Below are positions 1 to 9,067 of a DNA stretch of 64,000 nt, one piece after another. Position numbers and translations under genes: made by a program. Position 1 is the stretch's first letter; each line of letters opens with the position of its first letter. Source of the DNA: Chloroflexota bacterium (GTDB lineage: Bacteria > Chloroflexota > Dehalococcoidia > Lucifugimonadales > Lucifugimonadaceae); assembly GCA_018650845.1 (NCBI GenBank), contig JABIFF010000022.1, positions 124,001 to 188,000 on the forward strand. The letters run 5' to 3'. The notes beneath the pieces are model-generated. The model was not told where the DNA came from. It saw nothing but the letters and a program-made list of their open reading frames with translations, and ran no database searches.

Positions 1-726
1 ATAATCATCGCCCACCGTGGTCTCGACGAGACCTACCCTGAGAACACCATCACCGCCTTCAAAGCCGCGCTCGAAAAGGGCTACGCAATCGAGATCGACG
101 TTCGAGGAACCAAGGACGAAGAACTAATCGTGCTGCACGACGATACTGTCGACCGCACAACCGATGGCGAAGGTCGAGTCGCCCAAATGACGCTCGCCGA
201 AGTGAAAGCTCTCGACGCCGGTAGTTGGTGGGGCGAAGAGTTCGCTGGCGAGCGAATTCCAACTCTCGAAGAAACGTTCGATTGCGTGAAAGAGTACGGA
301 ACTGCCGAAACAACTCTCATCATCGAGATGAAGACGCTCGATCCCGGCTGCATCACAAAAATTTGCGATGGCTTAGCCTCACGCGGCCTTCTCGGAAGCA
401 CGGTTGGCATCGGACTCATCCACATGTCGGTCGATGTACGCCGACGTTTCTACGGTGGCAGTCCCGACTTCCAGTGCGCTTCGGTCGCCAACACAGCCGC
501 TGAACTTCCCGGTGCGATTGCCGACCCGTACGCATCGTGGATCTATGTTCGATACCTGATGAGCGCAGAAGACGTGAAAGCGGCTCATGATGGCGATATG
601 AAGGTGATTGCGTCGGGTCCCGACGTGATGGAAAATCTCGACAACATGATGGTTAGTGCCGAAGCCGGTGCCGATACGATCATGGCGTACACGCCCGATG
701 CCCTTGCAGAACGTCTCAACGGCTAA
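1..726 (+). CDS. Glycerophosphodiester phosphodiesterase family protein, 5' end outside window
   Basis: The reading frame is already open at base 1, so the start lies upstream. The first visible residues read IIIAHRG, then PENT, then an acidic EIDVR and a VLHDDTVDRTT stretch. This is the N-terminal metal and catalytic signature of the GDPD TIM barrel (HRG, E-x-D and the HD pair). A later LIIEMKT strand supplies the expected third acidic ligand. The family hydrolyses glycerophosphodiesters to glycerol-3-phosphate and an alcohol, which fits with a glycerol kinase elsewhere in the window. About 241 codons are present, close to full length for a bacterial GDPD, so only a few N-terminal residues are probably missing. 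The substrate cannot be told from sequence. Confidence 0.9.
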   Translation: MIIAHRGLDETYPENTITAFKAALEKGYAIEIDVRGTKDEELIVLHDDTVDRTTDGEGRVAQMTLAEVKALDAGSWWGEEFAGERIPTLEETFDCVKEYGTAETTLIIEMKTLDPGCITKICDGLASRGLLGSTVGIGLIHMSVDVRRRFYGGSPDFQCASVANTAAELPGAIADPYASWIYVRYLMSAEDVKAAHDGDMKVIASGPDVMENLDNMMVSAEAGADTIMAYTPDALAERLNG

Positions 727-795
727 CCGACTGAGTCGGGTTTTCTATAGCCAACCATTCCTTTAGGTCATTCCAACAAGGTTCACTAAATAACA

Positions 796-1461
796 ATGGC
801 TCCGCACATAAAAATCTCACCTTCGCTGTTGGCAGCAGACTTCGCTCATCTTGCCGATTCAATCGCAGCCGCCGAAGAGGCAGGAGCCGATGAGCTTCAC
901 TTCGACGTGATGGACGGATTTTTCGTACCAAACATCACGATTGGAATTCCAGTACTTGAGGCAATTCGCCCTCTCACTAAACTGCCAATCGATGTTCACA
1001 TGATGGTTCACGAACCAGCACGCTACGCTCAGGCCTTCGCCGATGCAGGTGGTGATATTTTCACAATGCACGTCGAAGCCTGCGACGATCTTGATGCGTC
1101 GCTCGGCGATGCACGTATTGCAGGAATGACTGCTGGCGTTTCTCTAAAGCCCGACACGCCCGCTTCGGTTCTACAGGCATCGTTGCCTCTCATAGAACGA
1201 GTGCTTGTGATGACTGTTGAGCCCGGGTTCGGTGGACAATCGTTCATGCCCGAGATGCTTCCAAAAATCACTGAAATTCAGAACATGGCGAAAATTGCTG
1301 GTCATGATCTTGAGATAGCGGTCGATGGCGGAATCAAAGTCGATACAGCTGGCGAAGTGATCAACGCGGGAGCCACGACGCTTATCTCAGGCACCGGAGT
1401 ATTCAACTACCCCGACGGCATGAAAATCGGCATCGAAGCCATTCGTACCGCAGGTAGTTAG
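796..1461 (+). CDS. rpe: Ribulose-phosphate 3-epimerase
   Basis: A 221-residue TIM barrel of normal family length. It interconverts ribulose-5-phosphate and xylulose-5-phosphate in the pentose phosphate and Calvin pathways. Diagnostic stretches are SPSLLAADFAHL near the N-terminus, HFDVMDGFFVPN with a catalytic Asp and metal ligands, DVHMMV with the metal-binding His, TVEPGFGGQ, and the late VDGGI with the second catalytic Asp and phosphate-binding glycines. It starts at ATG 69 bp after the GDPD gene on the same strand, so co-transcription is possible but not shown. No anomaly was seen. Confidence 0.97.
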   Translation: MAPHIKISPSLLAADFAHLADSIAAAEEAGADELHFDVMDGFFVPNITIGIPVLEAIRPLTKLPIDVHMMVHEPARYAQAFADAGGDIFTMHVEACDDLDASLGDARIAGMTAGVSLKPDTPASVLQASLPLIERVLVMTVEPGFGGQSFMPEMLPKITEIQNMAKIAGHDLEIAVDGGIKVDTAGEVINAGATTLISGTGVFNYPDGMKIGIEAIRTAGS

Positions 1462-1656
1462 CCGCTTCACGCGTCTCGACCAACGTGGAGGGACCTGAGG
1501 TGGAGCGGTGAAACTCCGCTTGGATGCCAACCGTGTTCGATGGAAGAACGACTAACTTTGGCCTGGTGGTACGATTTAGCCTCGAATTGCCGCACGTGCC
1601 AAATAGCTCCCCACCGCACTAGATCCCTTGGCTGCCGCTCGGGACACGGGAGACTC
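1462..1656. other. Convergent gap with a possible structured stretch
   Basis: This 195-bp gap separates the convergent rpe and HAD genes. It holds short direct repeats of GTGGAG and a small hairpin (AGCGG, 7-base loop, CCGCT) around 1504-1521. No T-tract terminator, tRNA fold or convincing coding frame was recognised. Resemblance of GGTGGTAC near 1564 to a T-box motif was considered and rejected because no gene follows on that strand. Confidence 0.3.
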
Positions 1657-2322
1657 CTAATGCGGTCGAACGTTCCAGATATCGAACCCTTCGAACGACG
1701 ATATCGCCATGTCGGGTGCAACATCTTCTTCTGCTTCGAGAGCGACCTTGCCAACCCCTACGCAAGTCATACCTGCGGCACGTGCGGCAAGAAATCCAGC
1801 AATCGAATCCTCAAACACCACGCATCTCTCGGGCTCAGTTCTCAGTAAGCTGGCAGCCTTCAAATACGGTTCAGGATGAGGTTTCAAGTGGGTCACATCA
1901 TCGAGAGTAACTGAAGCCGAAAACACGTCGTCCAAGCCCGCCATTTTGATAAATCCATCGGCGTAAGGACGTTCACCTGAAGTCACAAGCGCAACTTTGC
2001 TTCCCGAAGCCGCCACAGCTCGCACTGCAGCTTCTGCCCCCGGAAGCATGTCGATGCCTGAGGCAGAAATACGCTTCCACTGGCGAAGATATTCCTGAAG
2101 AAGTGCTTCAGGATCATCGATTCCATAATGCTCGGCAACCATCTGTGATCCGGGAATTACGCCGTGTCCGAACGTGTCGGGATGATCGTCAGAAATACCT
2201 GATTTTCCGAACGCGCGGAGGGTCGCTTCTTCTGCTTCACGATGCGGAGGACCCGTGTCGATCAGCGTTCCATCAAGATCAAAGAACGCCGCGCTAAATG
2301 AAGGTGTAATAGGAGAGTACAT
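1657..2322 (-). CDS. HAD-superfamily hydrolase, beta-phosphoglucomutase-like subfamily
   Basis: A 221-residue haloacid-dehalogenase fold phosphatase or phosphomutase. Motif I is FFDLDGTLIDTG with the nucleophilic Asp and the second Asp two residues later. Motif II is the VTSG Ser/Thr, motif III is the Lys in HLKPHPEPY, and motif IV is FEDSIAGF with paired acidic residues. The helical cap inserted after motif I places it with the beta-PGM/phosphoglycolate-phosphatase-like group. The substrate is unknown. It lies downstream of the peptide-importer permeases on the same strand, but a 140-bp gap with a repeat hairpin separates them, so an operon link is doubtful. Confidence 0.88.
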   Translation of the reverse strand: MYSPITPSFSAAFFDLDGTLIDTGPPHREAEEATLRAFGKSGISDDHPDTFGHGVIPGSQMVAEHYGIDDPEALLQEYLRQWKRISASGIDMLPGAEAAVRAVAASGSKVALVTSGERPYADGFIKMAGLDDVFSASVTLDDVTHLKPHPEPYLKAASLLRTEPERCVVFEDSIAGFLAARAAGMTCVGVGKVALEAEEDVAPDMAISSFEGFDIWNVRPH

Positions 2323-2400
2323 TTGGGAACATTTTTATCTTGGTGAAAAGTTCAGAAATCGGTGAAATCAGCCAGCTAGAGATATCCGCCAGACGATTTC

Positions 2401-2440
2401 ACCCTCACCCTAGCCCTCTCCCGATGGGAGAGGGGATCAC
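2401..2440. repeat. REP-like palindrome, CCCTCTCCC type
   Basis: The 9-base arm CCCTCTCCC (2414-2422), a 3-base loop and GGGAGAGGG (2426-2434) form a perfect hairpin preceded by ACCCTCACCCTAG. There is no T run on either side, so it does not look like an intrinsic terminator. From memory, similar CCCTCTCCC palindromes are scattered between genes in many bacterial genomes. Only one copy is seen in this window. Confidence 0.5.
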
Positions 2441-2462
2441 GTATTTCCGACCCAAGACCGCC

Positions 2463-3428
2463 CTACAGCTGGCGTAATTTCGGATCCCAGCGATCACGAA
2501 GCCAGTCACCCAAGAAGTTCATGCTCATCACTACAAGCAAAATGGCAATTCCCGGGAACACGGCGATCCACCACGCGGTGCTGAGCCATTCACGACCTTC
2601 AGAGATCATGTTGCCCCACGTTGGCGTAGCGGATGGAATACCAGCGCCCAAGAAGCTCAATGAAGCCTCGGCGAGAATCAATCCACCAACACGCAAAGTA
2701 GCCAACACAACAATCGTGTTCACAACTCCCGGCAGGATGTGCTTTATGAGGATACGAATATCCGAAGCACCAGCAATTCGTGCCAAAGCAATGTAATCGC
2801 GCGTCTTTAACGTCAGAACCTCAGCTCGAACATTACGCACTCCTCCTGCCCACGCGACCAGCGCGAGCAAGATCATGACGATAGATACAGATTGGCCAAA
2901 GGTAACAGCCGCGAGAATAGCTATTAACAAGAACGGCAAAGCGTTCCACACGTCGACGGTGCGCATCGCGAACTCGTCGACCCACCCGCCGTAGTATCCA
3001 GCTATTAGCCCTACTGCAGATCCGATTACAACACCGGCAGTAAGTGAGATTGCGGCAACCATCAGTGAAATACGAGCACCGTGGAGCATTCGTGATAGAA
3101 CGTCACGTCCAACGTGATCGGCACCTAACAAATATCGCTGCTCGTTTTTCGGATTGGCTTCATACCACTCGTTCTGCCAAGTAGGAGGCGCAGCCCTACC
3201 ACGCAAGTTGATTTCACGAGGTCCGGTTGGCGAAAGAAGTGGAGCAAACACTCCAGCAAATACCATCATCGCCAAAATGGCCATTGGCACGATCGGCCAG
3301 CGACGCACAACGTACCAAAACTTTTGGCTAAACGTTTGCTCTTGAACACCAATGACTTGGTTCGCAAGCAGATTCATATCTTCAGGTTCGTTAGTGTCCA
3401 TACCTGTTGACGTAGATTCCTGTGCCAT
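2463..3428 (-). CDS. ABC transporter permease, dipeptide/oligopeptide type (DppC/OppC family)
   Basis: A 321-residue inner-membrane permease. A cytoplasmic N-terminal stretch precedes the first membrane span (IVPMAILAMMVFAGVFAPLL) and the OppC-type periplasmic segment containing YLLGADHVGRDVLSR. The permease core has about five more spans and the cytoplasmic EAA-loop motif (LARIAGASDIRILIKHILP), which contacts the ATPase. It follows the partner permease by 2 bp on the minus strand, so the two are translationally linked. It should form the channel heterodimer for the binding lipoprotein encoded at 4501-6459. No ATPase genes are nearby. Confidence 0.93.
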   Translation of the reverse strand: MAQESTSTGMDTNEPEDMNLLANQVIGVQEQTFSQKFWYVVRRWPIVPMAILAMMVFAGVFAPLLSPTGPREINLRGRAAPPTWQNEWYEANPKNEQRYLLGADHVGRDVLSRMLHGARISLMVAAISLTAGVVIGSAVGLIAGYYGGWVDEFAMRTVDVWNALPFLLIAILAAVTFGQSVSIVMILLALVAWAGGVRNVRAEVLTLKTRDYIALARIAGASDIRILIKHILPGVVNTIVVLATLRVGGLILAEASLSFLGAGIPSATPTWGNMISEGREWLSTAWWIAVFPGIAILLVVMSMNFLGDWLRDRWDPKLRQL

Positions 3429-3430
3429 TG

Positions 3431-4381
3431 TTAGTCGTACCTAATTCTTGGGTCAACAAGTGTGTAAGCGATGTCAGCCAAAAAGCTGCCAGCAACGTAA
3501 AGAACAGCGAACATCAGAATCACTCCGGTCAGGAGTGGGAAGTCGTTGTTGTGAATCGATTCAACTGCCATTCGGCCAATTCCGGGCCAAGCGAACACCG
3601 CTTCGACAACAACCGATCCCTCAAGGAAACCAACGATCACCAGCGCTGAAACTGTAATCGGCGGAATGAGCGCATTCCTGAGAGCGTGGCGCCAAATAAC
3701 GGCACTACCAGAAGCACCCTTCGCTCTCGCCAGCTTCACATACTCGGAATCGAGCACCTCAAGCATTGCCGATCTCGTCAAACGTAAATAAACAGCGGCT
3801 GGTAGCCAACCAAGCGCAATAGTCGGCATCACAAGTGCCTTAGCTTGGCTCGGCCAAAACGGATCTTGAATTGGTCTAGTACCCGCGGGAAGCCAATGTA
3901 ATTGGACCGCGAAAAATAGAATTCCAAGAATTCCTAAGAAGAAAACAGGCGCGGCTTGCCCAAATAAGGCAAATGTACGGCCTATATAGTCCCAAACTGA
4001 GCCGCGTTTCACCGCGGATAGCACCCCGAGCGGGACTCCTACAAACGTGGCAAATAGCCACGCAAGCACTCCTAGCTGGAACGTAGCTCCAAGCTTCTCG
4101 CTGATCACATCGGCAACAGGTCGCTCGGAAAGCAAAGTTTCGCCGAGATCACCTCGAACAACTCGCCCGAGCCAAATGAGATATTGAACGACCAACGGCT
4201 TGTTGAGAGCAAGCTTCTCTTCCAGAGCCGCTATTTGTTCAGGTGATACGCCATAGCCACCAGGCTTTGCGTACAGAAGCAGGGGATCGCCCTGCGCTCG
4301 AGAAAGCACGAACACGATCAGCGTGGCCGCTACGAGCGACAACAGACCGAAGAAGAATCTCTGAATTAGGTACTTACGCAA
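3431..4381 (-). CDS. ABC transporter permease, dipeptide/oligopeptide type (DppB/OppB family)
   Basis: A 316-residue membrane permease with the DppB layout: an N-terminal span (RFFFGLLSLVAATLIVFVLSR), a periplasmic loop with GDPLLL, then a bundle of spans and the EAA loop LARAKGASGSAVIWRHALRNALIPP. The start is a TTG preceded by a weak GAG-type ribosome site; no better in-frame start is evident. It lies downstream of the binding-protein gene with a strong hairpin terminator between them, so permease levels are probably much lower than binding-protein levels. Confidence 0.93.
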   Translation of the reverse strand: MRKYLIQRFFFGLLSLVAATLIVFVLSRAQGDPLLLYAKPGGYGVSPEQIAALEEKLALNKPLVVQYLIWLGRVVRGDLGETLLSERPVADVISEKLGATFQLGVLAWLFATFVGVPLGVLSAVKRGSVWDYIGRTFALFGQAAPVFFLGILGILFFAVQLHWLPAGTRPIQDPFWPSQAKALVMPTIALGWLPAAVYLRLTRSAMLEVLDSEYVKLARAKGASGSAVIWRHALRNALIPPITVSALVIVGFLEGSVVVEAVFAWPGIGRMAVESIHNNDFPLLTGVILMFAVLYVAGSFLADIAYTLVDPRIRYD

Positions 4382-4433
4382 GTGCTACTCGAAATCAATC
4401 TAAATATAAATCCCACTCGCAAATGACGAATGA

Positions 4434-4478
4434 GACAAAAGACCCGGGAACGCCCGCACAAAGCGGAACGTTCCCGGG
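4434..4478 (-). terminator. Intra-operon intrinsic terminator/attenuator
   Basis: Perfect 10-bp arms CCCGGGAACG (4443-4452) and CGTTCCCGGG (4469-4478) are followed, on the minus strand, by TCTTTTGT. This is a Rho-independent terminator placed just after the binding-protein gene and 53 bp before the first permease start. Confidence 0.85.
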
Positions 4479-4500
4479 CTCAATGTTTGCCTAGGTTTGC

Positions 4501-6459
4501 CTAGCGAGCGAGTTCGATTGACTCGAATTCGTTCATCGTGGCGAACATGGACGGAGTACCTAACCAACCTGAAATTGAATTCGGGTTGTAGACAACCAAC
4601 GTTGGAACCTGAACGGTACCAGCGAAGATCATTTCGTCGTAAAGGTAGTCAACCATCTGAACGTTTCGGGCTGCACGTTGAACTGGGTCAGTCATCAGAG
4701 AGACTTCACCAAATGCGTCCGAAATTTCAGGGATTTCAATACCACAACCGAAACCACCACGTGTGCGGCTTGTCTCGGTCAGGCCGTGTGGCCAGTCGAA
4801 TGGAATTGTTGTTGAACCTTCGTCACAGTCACCAGCGTATGGGATCGTGTTAGTTCGACCAACCAAACCAGGTCGGATGATCGAGTAAGCGGACTTGAAC
4901 ACCTGAATGTCCATGTCTGGCCACAGTGCGAGCCACATACCAGCGATTGCATCGTTGATTTCAGCGTTCGATCCACTTGAACCACCGAGTTCTCCACCGG
5001 TCCAAATACCGATTGTGAACTTACCAGTAGGCCAAGCAGTGTTAGCCATCTGTTCGATAGCGCTTTCTGGGTCGTACGGAATCAACCATCGCTCTTCGAA
5101 CCAAGGAGCAGTTGTGTCGATGTATTCCATCGAACCGACTGTTCCGAATCCGTCAAGAATGGTGTCAGCGAGTAGCTCACGGTCAATTGCCTTAGCAAGT
5201 GCCCATCGAACGTCTCGTGCTTCAACCATGTCACCAGGCTGCTTACCTTCGATGTTGCAACCAACCCAAGGAAGGTCGTGAACACAGTAACCCGAGCCAG
5301 TTCGCTTCAGGTCTTCGCCAGTAACAGCGTGGTTAGCTTCCCAGTAGTTACCTGAGAAGATGATTTCGTGAACTCGACCAGCTCGAGTAATTGACTCGGC
5401 CTTGAATCCACTTTCAGCCAGAGGACGAATGTCCTTTAGCGGAATAGAGTCTGCAACGTCTACTTCACCAGTTCGGAGCAATGCAACACGAGTTGAAGGC
5501 TCTGGAACTTCGACGAATCGAATGGTGTCTGTAGTTGCGGTTGTTCGCCAGTGGTCGTATCCAACCTTGCTGATAACAGCTCGGTCGTCCTGAACCCACT
5601 CGTCAACCTTGAACGGACCGGTAGAAACAATGTTCTCCAGCATCCAAGATTCACCCATGGTGTCGAAAGCATTCTTCGAGAAGAAAGCGGTTCCCTGAGC
5701 TTGTTCGTTCAGGAAGTTACCGTTCCAACGCAAGTCGAACGAATTGAAGTAGAACCTTGCGGTGTCATCATCAATCTTTTCGGTCGAGGTGAACAGAGCG
5801 GCAAAGTCACCAGCCTGTCCGTGAATGCTCGTAGCGTTCGTGTTGGCATTTGCATCGTTCATGTTCCAAACCACGTCGTCAACGGTAAGTTCACCGAAGT
5901 CGCCCAACTGGTCGTGGAATTTCACACCAGATCGAATGTCGATGTCGACATAAGAAAGGTCAGATGCAATTGTGAAGCCAGTAGCTAGTCGGTTGATGAT
6001 TGCACCACCGGCGTCCATGGCGAAGAGACCTTCACCAACACCCCAGTACTGCATTGCTTCAACAGGTGCCTGTGCACTACCCAAACCAACACCCGGTGCG
6101 ATATTGAATACCGCAACACTCAGCGTTCCAGATGGGTTGATTGGAGCCGGTGCAGGCTCAAGAGCGGCAATCGGAAGCGCAGTTGCAGTTGGAATCGCCG
6201 TAGCGGTTACAACAACCTGCACATCGTCACCCTTAACGACAACCGTCTGTTCAACGATTACGTCATCACCCTTGACTTCAACCTCAATGGTGTCGCCTTT
6301 GACTTCTCGAGTGACTTCAACCTCTACGGTGTCACCTTTAGTCTCGACTACACGAGTGACTTCGACGATTTCTGGGTCGCTACTACACGCGGCCAATACT
6401 ATTGGCAGGGCCGCGAGAACAGCGAGAACCAGAAGAAGTCGCTTCTTAGCAAAGTTCAT
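4501..6459 (-). CDS. Peptide-type ABC transporter substrate-binding lipoprotein (SBP_bac_5 family)
   Basis: A 652-residue lipoprotein. The start is ATG at 6459 because GGGGGAG sits 5 bases upstream and the protein then begins MNFAKKRLLLVLAVLAALP followed by the lipobox LAAC; an upstream in-frame start would bury the signal peptide. After the lipidated Cys comes a linker of near-repeats of the form KGDxVxVxV plus EVTR, ending in a Thr/Ala-rich stretch. The remainder is a family-5 extracellular binding fold with typical segments such as VDDVVWN, FKVDEW and VRWALAKAIDRELL. It captures peptides or other solutes for the permeases downstream. Ligand specificity is not predictable. Membrane-anchored and extracytoplasmic. 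Confidence 0.93.
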   Translation of the reverse strand: MNFAKKRLLLVLAVLAALPIVLAACSSDPEIVEVTRVVETKGDTVEVEVTREVKGDTIEVEVKGDDVIVEQTVVVKGDDVQVVVTATAIPTATALPIAALEPAPAPINPSGTLSVAVFNIAPGVGLGSAQAPVEAMQYWGVGEGLFAMDAGGAIINRLATGFTIASDLSYVDIDIRSGVKFHDQLGDFGELTVDDVVWNMNDANANTNATSIHGQAGDFAALFTSTEKIDDDTARFYFNSFDLRWNGNFLNEQAQGTAFFSKNAFDTMGESWMLENIVSTGPFKVDEWVQDDRAVISKVGYDHWRTTATTDTIRFVEVPEPSTRVALLRTGEVDVADSIPLKDIRPLAESGFKAESITRAGRVHEIIFSGNYWEANHAVTGEDLKRTGSGYCVHDLPWVGCNIEGKQPGDMVEARDVRWALAKAIDRELLADTILDGFGTVGSMEYIDTTAPWFEERWLIPYDPESAIEQMANTAWPTGKFTIGIWTGGELGGSSGSNAEINDAIAGMWLALWPDMDIQVFKSAYSIIRPGLVGRTNTIPYAGDCDEGSTTIPFDWPHGLTETSRTRGGFGCGIEIPEISDAFGEVSLMTDPVQRAARNVQMVDYLYDEMIFAGTVQVPTLVVYNPNSISGWLGTPSMFATMNEFESIELAR

Positions 6460-6573
6460 ATTCTCCCCCTCATGCAGGCGTGTTAGTGATCGGGTAATTC
6501 CAAACAAAGTTGGCTCTACCAGCAATCGTCATACTGCTTTGTGCAGCACATTGCGCCTGTTTCAAGTGGGCGG

Positions 6574-6602
6574 AGTATAGGTAAGATGCATTGCCATGTC
6601 TA
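6574..6602 (-). promoter_or_regulatory. Putative sigma70-type promoter of the importer operon
   Basis: Read on the minus strand: TAGACA, 17-base spacer, TATACT, about 115 bases before the ATG of the binding-protein gene. Both hexamers are within one or two bases of the TTGACA/TATAAT consensus at ideal spacing. Inference from sequence only. Confidence 0.5.
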
Positions 6603-6781
6603 GTTGCATCCCAGTGCGATTCGCAACGCATTTCGTAATTTTCTTGCGCCATCACAAGCAGCCAGATAGATGTACCAGCACATTCAGGTGTGAATAATCA
6701 CATTCAGCAGCCGTTATTTACGTTTCATACCTAATAACAGATTGGTATAAATTCGTTCAGATTCTAAATACAAAGTTAAAC

Positions 6782-6810
6782 AAAAAGGCCCTTCTCAATT
6801 GAGAAGGGCC
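6782..6810 (-). terminator. Intrinsic terminator after rpmB
   Basis: A perfect palindrome, GGCCCTTCTC / GAGAAGGGCC around AATT (6787-6810), followed on the minus strand by five T. It lies 25 bp after the rpmB stop. Fewer T on the plus side. Confidence 0.85.
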
Positions 6811-6834
6811 TTTGAATGAAAATAAGAAATATTT

Positions 6835-7059
6835 CTACTTCGAAAGAAGAGAAATACCCTTCTTGTCGAGTGTTCGCATCTCACGAGCAGTCAATTTGAC
6901 TCGGTAGCGCTGACCATCGACTACAACCCACTTGTTCTGCAAGTTAGGCTTCGAAATCTTCTGTGTAGCGTTCAATGCGTGTGATCGGTTGTGACCGAAC
7001 ATTGGCTTAGGGCGGGGACCTAGTCCCAGTTTGGCCCTGATCTGGTCGGAGCTTGGCAT
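6835..7059 (-). CDS. rpmB: 50S ribosomal protein L28
   Basis: A 74-residue L28. The core RPKPMFGHNRSHALNAT, the segment PNLQNKW and the end RTLDKKG are diagnostic. The start is taken at ATG 7059, with GAGAG about 10 bases upstream; the longer in-frame extension has no ribosomal similarity. The N-terminal Cys pair found in zinc-binding L28 versions is absent (GLGPRPKP replaces a CxxTGKKP-type start), so this is a Cys-less form. It is divergent from fakA, an arrangement known from many bacteria. Confidence 0.93.
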   Translation of the reverse strand: MPSSDQIRAKLGLGPRPKPMFGHNRSHALNATQKISKPNLQNKWVVVDGQRYRVKLTAREMRTLDKKGISLLSK

Positions 7060-7297
7060 AGCGGTTAGACTCTCGAAATAATTTCTAAAAAATGGTGGGA
7101 ATGTCACTGCCCTTATTTCTATATCGCTCACAGAGAGCTCAGAAACATGGATATGACTCCAGCGATTAACGCTACCATGCATGTCGAGCGGTAACAACAG
7201 AATTCTTGCTCAAAGAATTACGAGTCTGAACGACCTATTTGAGCACGTTGACCAATTTGAAATATACGAGTTTCGATAAAGTCAGGGATCAGCGCTG

Positions 7298-8965
7298 ATG
7301 TCGAGATCTAATACGAAAATACCGAGCGGAACTTCTTCACGCCTCACCGACATGATCCGCGCCACCACGAAGGCTGTAGAAGCCAACCGTGACACCATCA
7401 ACGCTCTAAACGTATTCCCAGTTCCCGATGGCGACACCGGAACCAACATGCTGCTCACTCTGCGATCAGTGGTCGACGACCTGCCAACGAATTCCACTGA
7501 ATCGGCTAACAACGTTGCGAAAACCATCGCAAGATCTGCATTGCTCGGTGCCCGAGGCAATTCAGGGCTGATTTTGGCTCAGTACTTTAAAGGTCTGGCC
7601 CAAGCCATTGGCGATTCCACAGAACTAACCGGTGAACACTTCGCTCGCTCAATACGTATCGCATCGGATAGTGCGTATAAAGCCCTCCCAAACCCTGTCG
7701 AAGGCACCATGCTCACCGTCTACCGTGAATGCGCCGATGTAGCCGAACGATCAGCAATCGCGAACGACGATCTCATAAGCGTTCTAGCCGATGTAGCAGC
7801 CGAAGCCATTGAATCGGTCAGGCGTACGCCCGACTTGCTCCCGGTACTTAAAGAGGCCGAAGTAGTCGATTCAGGAGGTTTTGGATTTGCCGTGATGCTC
7901 GATGGTGCACTCAGGGCGCTAAGGGGCGAATCTCCCGCCGGCAGAGTTCTGCCAGTTCCGATGCCCTCAGGAAAAACATTCTCAGGGTCGGTAAAAGCCG
8001 ATTTCGTCGACGCATCTGAAGAAATCGATTGGGGTTACTGCACCGTATTCGCCATTCAAGCTGAACAGATCGATATCGACAAACTTCGGAATCACATGGC
8101 CGAGATAGGTCGGTCGCCTGTTATCGATGGCACCGACGGCATCGCCAAAGTGCACGTCCATATGGAAGATCCCGGCAAGGCACTTACTGCAGGGCTCGAA
8201 TACGGCGAACTATCGAACATCGAAATCGCCAATATGGACGATCAGGCTTCAGATTGGGCAGCTGATCGACGCGACAGCGATTCTCCGCAAGCCCAACCTG
8301 AACAAGTCGATATTGCTGTCGTTGCAGTGGCCATTGGCGATGGCCTGACCGATCTGATCATCAGCGCTGGTCTCGGCGCAACGTCGGTGCTAGCCGGGGG
8401 CGACACGATGAACCCTTCAGTCGCCGAACTTCTCAAAGCTGTCGAAGATGCTCCATCGAATAGCGTCATCCTTCTGCCGAACAACAAAAACGTTCTGCCG
8501 GCAGCAAATGAAGTGCCCGAATTAACAGAAAAGAACGTTCGAGTAATTCCAACCCGTTCGGTTCAAACCGGCGTTGCTGCGCTACTCGAATTCAACACCA
8601 ACCTGAATCTCGATGAGAACGCTGAAGCAATGGCGCGCGTCGTCGGCGACGTCGGTGATGGGCGAGTTTGCCAAGCAAGTCGAGATGTCACCGTCTACGG
8701 CCACGAAATTCGTAAAGGAATGTCGTTCGCTACGTACGACGACGAAATCGTTGCAGTAGGTCGTGACCCACTATTCGTGCTTTCAAAAATGATCGAAGGC
8801 AAGCTCTCTGGCGCAGAAATCATCACCGTCTATACGGGGGAATCGGTTTCAATAGAGCAGGCTAAAACCACAACAGAAACTCTCGAATCCAAGTTCGCCG
8901 AAGTTGAGTTCGAAGTCGTGCACGGCGGACAACCACACTACGACTATTTGGTTGCAGTAGAGTAG
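7298..8965 (+). CDS. fakA: DAK2-domain fatty acid kinase catalytic subunit (FakA/YloV family)
   Basis: 555 residues. The N-terminal DAK2/DhaL domain (about residues 15-205) has the nucleotide and Mg-binding motif NVFPVPDGDTGTNM and the GARGNSG loop. A middle domain (about 245-330) contains YCTVFAIQ, and a C-terminal domain carries late conserved Gly/Asp motifs (YTGESV). In Firmicutes FakA phosphorylates fatty acids held by a DegV-family FakB. Here the next gene is a DegV protein, which supports the same role: activation of exogenous fatty acids for phospholipid synthesis. It is followed by degV and recG, a widely conserved order. Confidence 0.9.
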   Translation: MSRSNTKIPSGTSSRLTDMIRATTKAVEANRDTINALNVFPVPDGDTGTNMLLTLRSVVDDLPTNSTESANNVAKTIARSALLGARGNSGLILAQYFKGLAQAIGDSTELTGEHFARSIRIASDSAYKALPNPVEGTMLTVYRECADVAERSAIANDDLISVLADVAAEAIESVRRTPDLLPVLKEAEVVDSGGFGFAVMLDGALRALRGESPAGRVLPVPMPSGKTFSGSVKADFVDASEEIDWGYCTVFAIQAEQIDIDKLRNHMAEIGRSPVIDGTDGIAKVHVHMEDPGKALTAGLEYGELSNIEIANMDDQASDWAADRRDSDSPQAQPEQVDIAVVAVAIGDGLTDLIISAGLGATSVLAGGDTMNPSVAELLKAVEDAPSNSVILLPNNKNVLPAANEVPELTEKNVRVIPTRSVQTGVAALLEFNTNLNLDENAEAMARVVGDVGDGRVCQASRDVTVYGHEIRKGMSFATYDDEIVAVGRDPLFVLSKMIEGKLSGAEIITVYTGESVSIEQAKTTTETLESKFAEVEFEVVHGGQPHYDYLVAVE

Positions 8966-9067
8966 CCTGACCAGCACAGCATTGATCAGCGCAGCATGCT
9001 AGTGCCGTACGCAAACGTCCCAGCGCACCAACAGCACCGACCATCTACTATTTAGCGGAGTCACAAA

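Noticed and set aside
1480..1580. Stretch resembling SAM-riboswitch or T-box fragments (GGAGGGAC, GGTGGTAC)
   Set aside because: Core motifs are incomplete and no gene starts downstream on that strand; the region lies between convergent genes.
5972..6580. Long open frame (202 codons) antisense to the binding-protein gene
   Set aside because: Mirror of the repetitive linker and coding sequence of the real gene; Ser/Thr-rich nonsense without ribosome site.
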